From: Gammaproteobacteria bacterium
GTDB lineage: Bacteria; Pseudomonadota; Gammaproteobacteria; Steroidobacterales; Woeseiaceae
DNA: 64,000 nucleotides
Assembly (NCBI GenBank): GCA_024640305.1
Contig: JAHEFG010000006.1
Coordinates: 48,306-112,305 of the forward strand
Reading direction: 5' to 3'
The position numbers and the translations under genes are program-made. Positions 1 to 9,063 of this stretch are shown here, one piece after another. How positions within the stretch are numbered: the stretch's first letter is position 1; every line of letters begins with the position of its first letter. Below the pieces are notes generated by a model. That model was not told the origin of the DNA. It searched no databases and saw only the letters and a list, made by a program, of their open reading frames with translations.

Positions 1-1
1 G

Positions 2-1462
2 GTAATTGCTGGACATGCGGATATCGAGCCCGAGTGTGCGTCGTGCCACAAGATGTTTGACAGAAAGGCTCAGCCGCAACTCTGCATGGACTGCCACGAA
101 GACATCGGCGCCGACATTGGCTCTTCCACTGGCTTTCACGGCCTTCATCCGGAGGCGAGCAAGGATCAATGTTCAAGTTGTCACGCTGAACATGAAGGTC
201 GCGACGCTGTCGTTGTGATCCTCGACGAGAATCTTTTTGATCATTCATTCACTGACTTCGACCTGTCCGGTGCACATCTGGAGGCCGAGTGTGCCAACTG
301 CCATGCAACCGGTAAGAAGCATCGCGAAGCCCCTTCCGACTGCGTGAATTGCCACGAAGAGGACTTGCCTCACGAAGAAACCATGGGTACCGATTGCGCA
401 AGCTGTCACCAGCCGACCGAGTGGCGGCACGCCATGTTTGATCACTCGACGACGGACTTTCTACTCGTTGGCAAGCATCAGGATGCTGCATGTCTTGATT
501 GTCACGAGGACCGGACATTTCCGAGTCCGGCATCGACTTGTGTTAGCTGCCACGCAGAAGATGATGCCCACGACGGCCGCAGCGGCGATGACTGCGCAAA
601 CTGCCACACACCGACTGGCTGGAATGATACGACCTTCAATCATTCCCGCGATACGGAGTTTGAATTGCTCGACAGCCATGCGGCCTTGTCATGCGGCGAC
701 TGCCACTCCGAAAATCCGTTCGAGGATCAGATGGAAATGACCTGTGTGTCCTGCCATCTGGAAGATGATAGCCACGACGGCCATAACGGCGACCAATGCG
801 ACACCTGCCACCGCAGTACGTCCTGGGAGGAACCGTTTTTCGACCATGACCGGGACACGAAGTACCGACTTCTCGGCGGACACAAGGAAGTCGCATGTCT
901 TGACTGCCACCTCGAGCCGATTTTCGAGGTAGCGCCGCTAACGAGTTGTGATTCCTGTCATCTGGACGACGACGCTCACGAGGGGTCGTTGGGATCGCGT
1001 TGCGGAAGTTGCCATACAGAAGTTAAGTGGCAGGATCCTGTGTTTTTCGACCACGACCTTACGAGGTTTCCTCTCCTTGGCGTGCACAACGAGAATGAAT
1101 GCGAGGATTGCCACGAGACACAAGCTTTCGGCCACCAGGAAGGTGACTGTGCCTCCTGCCACCGCGACGACGACCCGCACAACGGTCACTTCCATGAGCG
1201 CTGCGATACCTGTCACAACCCCGTTGCCTGGGAGATCTGGGCATTTGATCACGACTTACAGACGAGCTTTCCGCTCACTGGCGCGCATGTCAGCGTCGTC
1301 TGTGAAGAATGCCACCGAAGCTCGCTGGACAAGATGATGTCGATCAGCAATAGCTGTCGCAGCTGCCATCGCGCAGATGATATCCATGATGGTGAATTCG
1401 GATCAGATTGTGGTCGTTGTCACACCGCCGACTCGTTTATCGAAGTGAGGTCACTGCAATGA
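2..1462 (+). CDS. multiheme c-type cytochrome, 5'-truncated by window edge
   Basis: The reading frame is open from the first bases of the window and already encodes a CASCH heme site before the first ATG (53), so the true start lies upstream and this is a C-terminal part of about 486 residues. I count 21 CxxCH heme-binding motifs, typically followed by acidic runs such as EDDAHDG and preceded by FDHD and a histidine (GxH) that could serve as distal ligands. This pattern resembles cytochrome c7/c3-type multiheme modules. The chain is very acidic and Cys/His-rich with no visible membrane segment in the part seen. It is expected to be exported and heme-loaded in the periplasm or at the cell surface. 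The stop overlaps the ATG of the next, larger cytochrome (ATGA), so the two are probably translationally coupled. The role in electron transfer is inferred from heme content and neighbours. The electron donor and acceptor are unknown. Confidence 0.93.
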   Translation, partial: VIAGHADIEPECASCHKMFDRKAQPQLCMDCHEDIGADIGSSTGFHGLHPEASKDQCSSCHAEHEGRDAVVVILDENLFDHSFTDFDLSGAHLEAECANCHATGKKHREAPSDCVNCHEEDLPHEETMGTDCASCHQPTEWRHAMFDHSTTDFLLVGKHQDAACLDCHEDRTFPSPASTCVSCHAEDDAHDGRSGDDCANCHTPTGWNDTTFNHSRDTEFELLDSHAALSCGDCHSENPFEDQMEMTCVSCHLEDDSHDGHNGDQCDTCHRSTSWEEPFFDHDRDTKYRLLGGHKEVACLDCHLEPIFEVAPLTSCDSCHLDDDAHEGSLGSRCGSCHTEVKWQDPVFFDHDLTRFPLLGVHNENECEDCHETQAFGHQEGDCASCHRDDDPHNGHFHERCDTCHNPVAWEIWAFDHDLQTSFPLTGAHVSVVCEECHRSSLDKMMSISNSCRSCHRADDIHDGEFGSDCGRCHTADSFIEVRSLQ

Positions 1463-4416
1463 AAGAACCAATATTGAAGACCTCAATTCAACCGGGTGCG
1501 GCGTCAAGAATCTGGCACCTTTTTCTGCTATCGATCGCCATCATCGGCCTGTTTGTGTCAGGCGATGCGTTATCTCAGCAATCGTTCGATCACTTTAGTA
1601 CCGGCTTCGTACTCGATGGGGCCCACACCAACGTTACCTGCGAAAGCTGCCATGCGGGCGGAACGTTTGGCCCGACCGACGCTTCCTGCTCAAGCTGCCA
1701 TTCGCAAACCGGAGTCGTGCGCGCATCGTCAAAACCAGCAAGCCATATTGCGACGTTGGGAGAGTGTTCGGATTGCCACATTACGGCAAACTGGGCCGTC
1801 GTAAGCTTCATAGACCATTCTTCCCTGACTGGTAACTGCGTTAGTTGCCACAACGGCTTCCAGGCAACCGGAAAGACTCCGACACATATTTCATCGGGCG
1901 ATCGATGCGAAGATTGTCACAATACGACAGGCTGGCTCCCGGCGAATTTCGACCACTCCGGGATCATTGGAAACTGCGTCAGCTGCCATGACGGCACTGC
2001 CGCGACCGGCAAGGGCCCGACACATGTGCAGACTACGAATGTCTGCGAAGACTGTCACAGCACGATTACGTTCGTTCCGGTCACCACTGTCGATCACACG
2101 CAAGTTCTGGGCGCATGCAGTTCCTGCCATGACGGCATAACGGCGACTGGTAAACATGCTACTCACATTAGTAGTGGCACGAATTGCGATGACTGCCATT
2201 CGACGGTTGCCTGGTTGCCTGCCAATTTCGATCACATCGACATCACCGGCAATTGCGTGAGTTGCCACAACGGTGTCGAAGCGACCGGCAAGAATTTCTC
2301 GCACATGCAGACAACGAACGTCTGTGAAGACTGCCATAACCCCAATTTATGGGCGCCGACATTTACGGTTGATCACACGCAGGTACTGGGAACCTGCGGG
2401 TCTTGCCACGATGGCGTAACCGCAACGGGCAGGAATCCAACCCATATTTCGAGTGGCATCAACTGTGACGACTGCCACGCGACAACGGGCTGGTTACCCG
2501 CCAACTTCAACCATGCCGATATCACGAATAACTGCAGCAACTGTCACAACGGCGTGGACGCGACGGGCAAAGACCTTACTCACATCCAAACCAGCAACAT
2601 CTGCGAAGACTGCCACAATTCAAACGTATGGGTCCCGGTGAACACGGTCGACCACACGCAGGTCACAGGAACTTGTAGTTCATGTCATGACGGTGTAACG
2701 GCAACTGGCAAGAACCTGACACACATCACCAGCGGTGACACCTGTGACGATTGTCACTCGACAGTTGGCTGGCTGCCGGCGAACTTCGATCATTTGAACA
2801 TCACCGGTAGCTGCATTGACTGCCATAACGGCGTGGATGCCATCGGTAAGGGTGCCACGCATATCCAGACCAGCGACGTATGCGAGGACTGCCATAACAC
2901 CAACGTATTTGCGCCCTCGTTTACAGTCGACCATACGCAGGTCATCGGCGTCTGCAGCTCTTGTCACGATGGCATAGTCGCGACCGGCAAGCACCCGACG
3001 CACTTTGCCAGCAGCGATACTTGCGATGACTGCCACACGACAGTTGCATGGCGACCAGCGACATTCGATCACCTGGACATTACGGGCAATTGCGTTAGCT
3101 GCCACAACGGTCTGGATGCCACGGGCAAGAACCTGACGCATATGCAGACGAGTAACGTCTGTGAGGATTGCCACAATAGTAATGCGTGGTCTCCAGCCGA
3201 TACGGTTGATCACACACAGGTACTGGGCAGTTGCGGCTCCTGTCATGACGGTTTTACTGCAACGGGCAAACATCCAACGCACATCACGAGCAATGATAGT
3301 TGCGACGACTGTCATTCGACAGTTGGCTGGTTACCAGCTAATTTCGATCACGCCGGCATCGTTGGCAATTGCGTCAGCTGCCATAACGGCGTCGAGGCCA
3401 CCGGCAAAGATCTCACTCACATCCAGACGACTGACGTCTGCGAGGACTGCCATAACCCGAATGTCTGGACACCGGTTTTCACGGTTGACCATACACAGGT
3501 AATTGGTGCCTGCGGCTCCTGCCACGACGGAATAATTGCCACAGGCAAGAACGCAACACACATTACCAGCGGCACTAATTGCGACGACTGTCACTCAACG
3601 GTCAGCTGGCTGCCTGCCAATTTCGATCACGTAAATATTACGGGCAACTGTGCCGACTGCCACAATGGTACCGATGCGACGGGCAAGAACCCGACACACA
3701 TTCAGACGACCAACGTGTGCGAAGACTGCCACACGTCCAACGTCTGGGTTCCCGTATACACCGTCGACCACACGCAGGTCATTGGTACATGTGGTTCCTG
3801 CCACGATGGCAACATAGCGACCGGCAAGAACCCGACGCATATCGCCAGTGGCAATAACTGCGATGACTGCCACACGACAGTCGCGTGGCTGCCCGCCAAC
3901 TTCGACCACGTCAACATCGTGGATAACTGTTTCAGCTGCCACAACGGCACTGATGCCATCGGTAAGGGACCGACCCACGTCCAGACAACCAATGTCTGCG
4001 AGGATTGCCACACCACAACGGTCTGGGCACCTGTTACAACGGTGGATCACAACCAGGTTCTCGGCTCATGCTCGTCCTGCCACAATGGCACGACGGCCAC
4101 CGGACAAAACCCCGGCCACTTCAATACGTCGCAAGACTGTGGCGTGTGCCACAGTCCCGTCGCGTGGCAGCCGGCTGACTATCGGCACACCGGACTTACG
4201 TACGAACCGCAGGATCATCGTGGCAACTTCGCCTGCACCGAGTGCCACCAGAACAATTCGGACGTGGTCAACTGGTCGTCGCCCGGATACCAGCCAAACT
4301 GCGCAGGTTGTCACGCCGGTGACTACAAGGCCCGCGTAGACAAGCACAACGGTCTGTCCCAGGATCAGAACTGTGCGTCCAGCGGCTGTCACAGAATCAG
4401 TGACAGAGAATGGTAG
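1459..4416 (+). CDS. giant 40-heme c-type cytochrome
   Basis: About 985 residues from the ATG at 1459. This start is preferred over the upstream ATG at 1408 because it overlaps the previous stop and gives a signal peptide (hydrophobic LFLLSIAIIGLFVSG, cleavage likely near DALSQQ). I count 39 CxxCH motifs plus one C-terminal CX4CH (CASSGCH), 40 potential heme sites in all. Most of the chain is a repeated four-heme module. Motifs CEDCH, C(S/G)SCHDG, CDDCH and CxxCHNG recur in fixed order with conserved ATGK, TH, LPANFDH and VDHTQV segments whose histidines may be axial ligands. The last four sites (CGVCH, CTECH, CAGCH, CX4CH) differ and form a cap. No transmembrane anchor follows the signal peptide. 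The neighbours, another multiheme cytochrome and an outer-membrane barrel protein, suggest long-range electron transfer across or beyond the outer membrane. Filament formation is possible but not shown by sequence. Confidence 0.95.
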   Translation: MKEPILKTSIQPGAASRIWHLFLLSIAIIGLFVSGDALSQQSFDHFSTGFVLDGAHTNVTCESCHAGGTFGPTDASCSSCHSQTGVVRASSKPASHIATLGECSDCHITANWAVVSFIDHSSLTGNCVSCHNGFQATGKTPTHISSGDRCEDCHNTTGWLPANFDHSGIIGNCVSCHDGTAATGKGPTHVQTTNVCEDCHSTITFVPVTTVDHTQVLGACSSCHDGITATGKHATHISSGTNCDDCHSTVAWLPANFDHIDITGNCVSCHNGVEATGKNFSHMQTTNVCEDCHNPNLWAPTFTVDHTQVLGTCGSCHDGVTATGRNPTHISSGINCDDCHATTGWLPANFNHADITNNCSNCHNGVDATGKDLTHIQTSNICEDCHNSNVWVPVNTVDHTQVTGTCSSCHDGVTATGKNLTHITSGDTCDDCHSTVGWLPANFDHLNITGSCIDCHNGVDAIGKGATHIQTSDVCEDCHNTNVFAPSFTVDHTQVIGVCSSCHDGIVATGKHPTHFASSDTCDDCHTTVAWRPATFDHLDITGNCVSCHNGLDATGKNLTHMQTSNVCEDCHNSNAWSPADTVDHTQVLGSCGSCHDGFTATGKHPTHITSNDSCDDCHSTVGWLPANFDHAGIVGNCVSCHNGVEATGKDLTHIQTTDVCEDCHNPNVWTPVFTVDHTQVIGACGSCHDGIIATGKNATHITSGTNCDDCHSTVSWLPANFDHVNITGNCADCHNGTDATGKNPTHIQTTNVCEDCHTSNVWVPVYTVDHTQVIGTCGSCHDGNIATGKNPTHIASGNNCDDCHTTVAWLPANFDHVNIVDNCFSCHNGTDAIGKGPTHVQTTNVCEDCHTTTVWAPVTTVDHNQVLGSCSSCHNGTTATGQNPGHFNTSQDCGVCHSPVAWQPADYRHTGLTYEPQDHRGNFACTECHQNNSDVVNWSSPGYQPNCAGCHAGDYKARVDKHNGLSQDQNCASSGCHRISDREW
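2044..4100 (+). repeat. exact 279-bp tandem repeat encoding a tetraheme module
   Basis: The codon for the first Cys of each CEDCH motif falls at 2044, 2323, 2602, 2881, 3160, 3439, 3718 and 3997. Each step is exactly 279 bp (93 codons) with no insertion or deletion. Each module carries four heme sites arranged as two similar half-modules of about 46 residues. The copies differ at many bases but never in length, which implies strong structural constraint on module length or recent expansion followed by divergence. A less regular earlier module precedes 2044. Confidence 0.93.
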
Positions 4417-6854
4417 CTTCGTATTTCAACTGTGGCGGTCGCCCATTCGGCCGCTGGGTAACTGCTACTTTGCTGGCTTTTGCGACCCAAGTGACGTGGG
4501 CGGGGCCGGGTTTCATTAGCAGCGCCCGGGTTTCAGGTGATGACCTGAGCGCCGAGATTGCAATCAGTTTTAATTGTAAAGCCCAATACATTCGACATGA
4601 GCCGCAGGGCAGCGGCGACTATGTGCGCATTTATTTGGATCCAACCGGGATCTGCAATGGAGTGTCCCCACTCGTCACGAATTCCCGAGCACTGATGCGT
4701 CCGATCAACTCCGACATGGCGCACCTGTCTGATCTGGAATACGACGGCGACTCAGCCGCTGGTTCGGTACTTACGCTGAGCTTCAGCGAACCGGTTGACT
4801 ACACGGTGGAGATGTCGGGCATCTCCTTCGAACTCGTGGTTCACGTTCATCCTTTCTCAGCGCAGCCCGTAGCAAAGGCAGAAAAGCCAGCCGTTGACCA
4901 CCGACGCGTCCCCCAACAGCCGCTCGAGACGCCGGACTACGCAATCAATCTGGCGTCGTTTCAGCGCATACCAACCATTGCGGATGCACCCGGACTGGTC
5001 CCCGCATCCAACCAGAGACTTTACTACTCGGAGGCGAGTGTCGACGGTAAACCCTGGTACCGCTTGAGCCTGGGTAATTTTGTCTCTGTCGATGAAGCCT
5101 CAGCAGTACTCACTGGCCTGCGACAGAAATATCCCGATGCCTGGATAGGCGAGATCGACACAGATGATGTCACCGTCGAATTGACTGCCGTGGACGATGA
5201 CGAGATGTCCGCACTCAGCAACTTGGGCGACGGCGCCAGCAAGGTCGATTTGCTGATGGAGGAAGCGCGCAAGACCATGGTGGCAGGCGACACGTCCAGA
5301 GCGATCCAGATCTATACCAAAATTCTCCAAATGCCAGAGAACTCCCGCCAGCCGGAGGCCCAGGAGTACCTTGCCCTGGCTCGCGAGAAAAATGGACAAA
5401 TGGCACATGCAAAAGCGGAGTACCAGCGCTATTTGTCCATGTACCCCGATGACGATGGCGCCCCCCGAGTTGCGCAGCGGCTTGCCGCCCTGCTCGCAAG
5501 CGGCCGTCAAGCTGGAACCGTAAGCAATGGGCAAGGCAATAACAAAATCGCGAAGCGCAGCGACTGGCGAATGCAGACGTTCTTTTCTCAATACTATCGA
5601 CGTGATGCGAACCAGCAGAATGAGCAGGAACAGATACTCAGCCAGTCAGCGCTATACTCCGACGTAAATTTCGATGCAAGGCGGCGTGGCGAACGTTTCG
5701 ATTTCAGCAGCCGAGTATCTGCCGGGTATCGCAACGACTTTCTCGACGAGGAAGTGGCCACAGGCAACGATACGAGAGTTTCCTATGCGTATGCTGATTT
5801 GGCAGACGCGAAAACAGGATGGCGTGGAAGACTTGGTCGCCAGTCCAGAAATACTGGCGGTGTACTCGGTCGATTCGACGGTTTGAACATCGGCTACCAG
5901 GCGAGCGAGAGACTGCTGCTTAACGCCGTCGTCGGGAAGCCGGCATATTCCGCATCTGAAGGCGTCGATTCGTCACGCTCGTTCTACGGTGCCAGCCTTA
6001 ATTTCGGGCCAGTTTTGGACAACCTCGACGTCGGGCTGTTCTATATCGACCAAAAAATTGAAGGCATCCAGGATCGGCAAGCAATTGGTACCGAGTTCCG
6101 CTACTTCGGCACCAACCAGAGCCTTTGGGGCATGATCGACTATGACGTTGCATTCGGCGAACTTTCCAGCGCGTTCCTGCAAGGCAGCTGGCGACTACCA
6201 TCGCGGTTGTCAATTCACGGAGTTATCGATCGGCGCGGTAGCCCATTCCTGAGTACCGGCAACGCCATCATCGGCCAACCAGTGACATCGTTTGATGAAC
6301 TCGCTGTTATCTTCAGTGAAGATGAGCTGCTGCAACTCAGTCGGGATCGTACGCCCATTTCGACGACATTCACGGTCGGACTGTCTTATCCGATTTCGAC
6401 GAAGTTGCAGATCAACGCCGACACGAGCCAATCGACAATTGAGGAAACCCCGGCATCTGGCGGCGTCCTGTCAACTCCCGGCGCAAGCTACAGTTACTAT
6501 TCAACCAGCCTTATCGCCAGCAGCCTGTTCAAAGAAGGCGACGTGACGATATTTGGTGCTCGCTACTCGGACTCGGATACGACAAAAGTTATATCGCTCA
6601 CGGTCGACAGCCGCTACCCAATTGGTAGAACCTGGCGGATAAACCCGAGGTTAAGGGTTGACCGGAGACAAAGGCTGGCGGATTCGAGTTACGAATGGCT
6701 TTACACGCCTGGATTACGAATCCAGTATCGGCGTAGTCAAAAGCTGCGCGTCGATCTCGAAGTCGGCAAGCAATTCGCACAGCGAGAAACGGTCGATGTA
6801 AATTTGGATCGCGAGTCCTATTTCATTAGCCTCGGCTATCAGCTGTTCTTCTGA
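4410..6854 (+). CDS. outer-membrane beta-barrel protein with AMIN-like, SPOR and TPR domains
   Basis: 814 residues. Residues 1-31 form a signal peptide (LLAFATQVTWA). Residues 35-147 resemble an AMIN-type beta domain. Residues about 177-250 read like a SPOR domain (YAINLASF, then WYRLSLGNF and the VDEASAVLTGLRQKYP helix). Residues 278-362 form TPR-like helices. From about 395 to the end are alternating amphipathic strands finishing in an aromatic (YQLFF), as in outer-membrane barrels. The ATG lies 7 nt inside the end of the 40-heme cytochrome gene, so the two are translationally coupled. The arrangement suggests a pore or scaffold for the cytochromes, analogous in role, not in sequence, to MtrB-type porins. 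A SPOR domain would tie it to peptidoglycan. Alternative: a structural outer-membrane protein unrelated to electron transfer. Domain calls are by eye. Confidence 0.8.
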   Translation: MVASYFNCGGRPFGRWVTATLLAFATQVTWAGPGFISSARVSGDDLSAEIAISFNCKAQYIRHEPQGSGDYVRIYLDPTGICNGVSPLVTNSRALMRPINSDMAHLSDLEYDGDSAAGSVLTLSFSEPVDYTVEMSGISFELVVHVHPFSAQPVAKAEKPAVDHRRVPQQPLETPDYAINLASFQRIPTIADAPGLVPASNQRLYYSEASVDGKPWYRLSLGNFVSVDEASAVLTGLRQKYPDAWIGEIDTDDVTVELTAVDDDEMSALSNLGDGASKVDLLMEEARKTMVAGDTSRAIQIYTKILQMPENSRQPEAQEYLALAREKNGQMAHAKAEYQRYLSMYPDDDGAPRVAQRLAALLASGRQAGTVSNGQGNNKIAKRSDWRMQTFFSQYYRRDANQQNEQEQILSQSALYSDVNFDARRRGERFDFSSRVSAGYRNDFLDEEVATGNDTRVSYAYADLADAKTGWRGRLGRQSRNTGGVLGRFDGLNIGYQASERLLLNAVVGKPAYSASEGVDSSRSFYGASLNFGPVLDNLDVGLFYIDQKIEGIQDRQAIGTEFRYFGTNQSLWGMIDYDVAFGELSSAFLQGSWRLPSRLSIHGVIDRRGSPFLSTGNAIIGQPVTSFDELAVIFSEDELLQLSRDRTPISTTFTVGLSYPISTKLQINADTSQSTIEETPASGGVLSTPGASYSYYSTSLIASSLFKEGDVTIFGARYSDSDTTKVISLTVDSRYPIGRTWRINPRLRVDRRQRLADSSYEWLYTPGLRIQYRRSQKLRVDLEVGKQFAQRETVDVNLDRESYFISLGYQLFF

Positions 6855-7459
6855 TGATGTTGGAGCAATCGAAAATGTCGTTGCGGAAATTGCAGTGTCT
6901 CCTAACCGCGGTCGTGCTTGCTTCATTCATCGGGTGTTCGTCTACTGACTCAATGCCGACTCAGAAACTGGATCCGTTGACCGCAGTCACGATCACATTT
7001 GCCAAGTCGCCACTTGTCTTCTATCACGACCAATCCGGTCGCGCCGCATATGCGCGAGACTATATTCATATGGCACCGCTCGAGGTTAACCGAGGCGGAA
7101 CTTACCGCTATTTTATTTGGCTCGGAATCTGGAACACGCAACAAGACAGCCAGACCGGCGGCCCGCGTGATGGCTTCGAATCCATTATCGTATTAGCAGA
7201 CGGAGAACCCAAAGTACTGGAACTAAGCGGCTGGACAGCGGCTTCCGTTGGCGCGAGTGAACCGATATACCTGAAACCGGTTGCTTCGTCGTCGGATGCC
7301 TACTATGAAGTGACTGCCGATTATCTTCGGCTGCTCGCCGAGTCGACGGAAATTCAGGTTCGATCGAGCGGCTCGCGTGGAGCATCCTACGAACCCTGGG
7401 ACAACCAGGAGCGAGCTTTGATTAGCCTGCGCGATTTCGTGCGCGACGTCAGGTACTGA
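6854..7459 (+). CDS. small predicted lipoprotein of unknown function
   Basis: 201 residues. The start overlaps the preceding stop (TGATG; a second in-frame ATG follows at once). The N-terminus is MMLEQSKMSLRKLQCLLTAV followed by a hydrophobic stretch and FIGCSS, consistent with a lipoprotein signal although the -3 residue is Phe instead of the usual Leu. The mature part has no motif I recognise: mixed beta-rich sequence with many aromatic residues and no Cys after the lipobox, so it is not itself a heme protein. It closes the operon of two multiheme cytochromes and the barrel protein, and it converges with the Sel1 gene 11 nt later. A role as an outer-membrane accessory of the cytochrome system is inferred only from position. 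Confidence 0.75.
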   Translation: MMLEQSKMSLRKLQCLLTAVVLASFIGCSSTDSMPTQKLDPLTAVTITFAKSPLVFYHDQSGRAAYARDYIHMAPLEVNRGGTYRYFIWLGIWNTQQDSQTGGPRDGFESIIVLADGEPKVLELSGWTAASVGASEPIYLKPVASSSDAYYEVTADYLRLLAESTEIQVRSSGSRGASYEPWDNQERALISLRDFVRDVRY

Positions 7460-7469
7460 TCGCCTCGGC

Positions 7470-8072
7470 CTAGTTGCCTGCCGCGGCTCTAAAATCGCTG
7501 ATCCACTTTTGTGCTATTTGCTGAGCTTTGGCAACGTCTTCGGCGGACAATCTCTCCAGGAGTTCATCGCGTTTCAGCCCCGCACCCATGTCATCACCGA
7601 CCTGAGCTGCGATGTCGTACCAGGCGAATGCCTGAACGCGGTCTTTTGTTACACCCATACCGTGGCCGCAGGCGTAAGCCAGCGCCTTCTGCGCTGGTAC
7701 GAATCCTTGCTCCGCTGCCAGCAGGTAGTAACGCGCGGACTCTTCCCAGTTCATATCCACGCCCCAACCATTTGCGTACATGACACCAAGATTGAACTGG
7801 GCTTCGGCGTGACCGGCATCGGCCGCCAGGCTATACCACTTAATCGCCAAGGCGTCGTCCATCGCCACGCCAAAACCGTTCGCATACAAGCGGCCAACAC
7901 AGAATTGAGCCCCCGCATTGCCTGCATCTGCCAATGGCTGACACTCGGCAAGTGACGTCGCATAGTCTCCCTCATTGAACGCGGCTAACCCTTTTTTCAG
8001 ATCGGCAGAATCAGCCAGTCCGGCCGCATGCAGAAGCGCAAGAACAATTGCGATTCTGGTAATAACACGCAT
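7470..8072 (-). CDS. Sel1-like repeat protein, exported
   Basis: 200 residues from the ATG at 8072. This start was chosen over the longer frame to 8102 because an AGGAGGAG ribosome-binding site lies just upstream and because it gives a clean signal peptide (MRVITRIAIVLALLHAAGLA). The mature part carries Sel1-type repeats with the usual signature: A-x-F-x-x-G-(V/M)-x-Y-A-N-G-x-G-V, then W-x-x-x-A-A-(D/E)-x-G-x-A-x-A-Q. About four repeats are seen (GAQFCVGRLYANGFGV, AEAQFNLGVMYANGWGV and diverged flanking ones). Sel1 proteins are alpha/alpha solenoids used for protein-protein contacts, often in the periplasm. It is convergent with the cytochrome operon. The partner is unknown. Confidence 0.85.
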   Translation of the reverse strand: MRVITRIAIVLALLHAAGLADSADLKKGLAAFNEGDYATSLAECQPLADAGNAGAQFCVGRLYANGFGVAMDDALAIKWYSLAADAGHAEAQFNLGVMYANGWGVDMNWEESARYYLLAAEQGFVPAQKALAYACGHGMGVTKDRVQAFAWYDIAAQVGDDMGAGLKRDELLERLSAEDVAKAQQIAQKWISDFRAAAGN

Positions 8073-8183
8073 GATGCTTAACTCCTCCTGGCGCCGCCAC
8101 AATCGACTGCAGCAGCATCGCTCCCATTTGCTCAGGAAGGACTCTTAATCTCAATCGGGAGAAGTACTTACGATTCCGACGGT

Positions 8184-9041
8184 CTATAAAAAACCGAGAA
8201 TTTCGGCATGGTGCCTGAGGTGGTCTTCGACGAAAGTCGAGATGAAATAGTAGCCATGATCGTAGCCGTCGTGCATCCGTAGCTCCAGGTTCAAACCACT
8301 TTCGGCACAGGCTGCTACAAAAAGATCCGGTTTCAGCTGCTCGGCCAGATACGCATCATCCGCACCCTGGTCCACGAGAATCTTTGGGCGCTGGGCGCCA
8401 TCAGCTACGTTTCGGGCCACTTCGCACGCGTCATACTCATGCCAGGCGGCCTTTTCATTGCCAAGATAGTAGCGCAGTGCTTTTTGGCCCCAAAGGCTGT
8501 GCAGCGTGGTGCAAATCGGCGCGAACGCCGACAAAGACTTGAATACGTCGGGATGCTTGAGCCCGATCGTCAGTGCACCATGGCCGCCCATTGAGTGCCC
8601 GGTCAGCCCGTGCCGGCTTGCATCACCAGGGAAGTTGCCAAATACCGCCGGCTGCAATTCGTCCATTACATAGTCGTACATATTGTAGTGGCGGGACCAG
8701 GGTTCTGCGGTCGCATTGAGATAGAAACCGGCACCCAGGCCGAAATCGTAATCATCGTCCGGGTCATCCGGCACGCCGTCACCGCGCGGACTGGTATCCG
8801 GGGAAACCAGCATGATACCGAGCTCGGCAGCGATTCTTTGCGCACCACTCTTAACCATGAAATTCGCCTCCGTGCAGGTCAGGCCTGACAGAAATGTAAC
8901 AACGGGGACAGCACCATTCGTCGCCTGGGGCGGGACGAATACTGAGAATTGCATGTCGCAGTTGTTGGCGCTGGACGGATGGCGATAGAAACCCATCTTG
9001 CCGCCAAAGCAGCGGGTTTCGCTAAGTGTTTCGAGTGTCAT
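8184..9041 (-). CDS. fghA: S-formylglutathione hydrolase
   Basis: 285 residues, the usual length for the esterase D/FghA family of alpha/beta hydrolases. The nucleophile elbow is GHSMGGHGAL. The acid and base of the triad fit LVDQGADDAYL and HDGYDHGYYF near the C-terminus. The N-terminal FLSGLTCTEANF and SPDTSPRG segments are also typical. The enzyme hydrolyses S-formylglutathione to formate and glutathione, the second step of glutathione-dependent formaldehyde detoxification. The usual partner, adhC-type S-(hydroxymethyl)glutathione dehydrogenase, is not adjacent here. It runs in the same direction as fabB upstream with a short gap but is unlikely to be functionally linked to fatty-acid synthesis. 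Confidence 0.95.
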   Translation of the reverse strand: MTLETLSETRCFGGKMGFYRHPSSANNCDMQFSVFVPPQATNGAVPVVTFLSGLTCTEANFMVKSGAQRIAAELGIMLVSPDTSPRGDGVPDDPDDDYDFGLGAGFYLNATAEPWSRHYNMYDYVMDELQPAVFGNFPGDASRHGLTGHSMGGHGALTIGLKHPDVFKSLSAFAPICTTLHSLWGQKALRYYLGNEKAAWHEYDACEVARNVADGAQRPKILVDQGADDAYLAEQLKPDLFVAACAESGLNLELRMHDGYDHGYYFISTFVEDHLRHHAEILGFL

Positions 9042-9063
9042 GTGAGCGGATTATGCCCGGACA

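Noticed and set aside
2044..4100. Regular repeats that could be taken for a CRISPR array
   Set aside because: The 279-bp period is coding, repeats have no fixed short direct repeat with unique spacers, and no cas genes are present.
1891..4392. Long minus-strand frames opposite the 40-heme cytochrome gene
   Set aside because: They arise from the regular codon pattern of the tandem heme modules; no ribosome sites, no known family, and the plus strand is clearly coding.
2..7459. MtrCAB/OmcS assignment for the cytochrome operon
   Set aside because: The heme count, module sequence and SPOR/TPR barrel do not match those families; only a general role in electron transfer is supportable.
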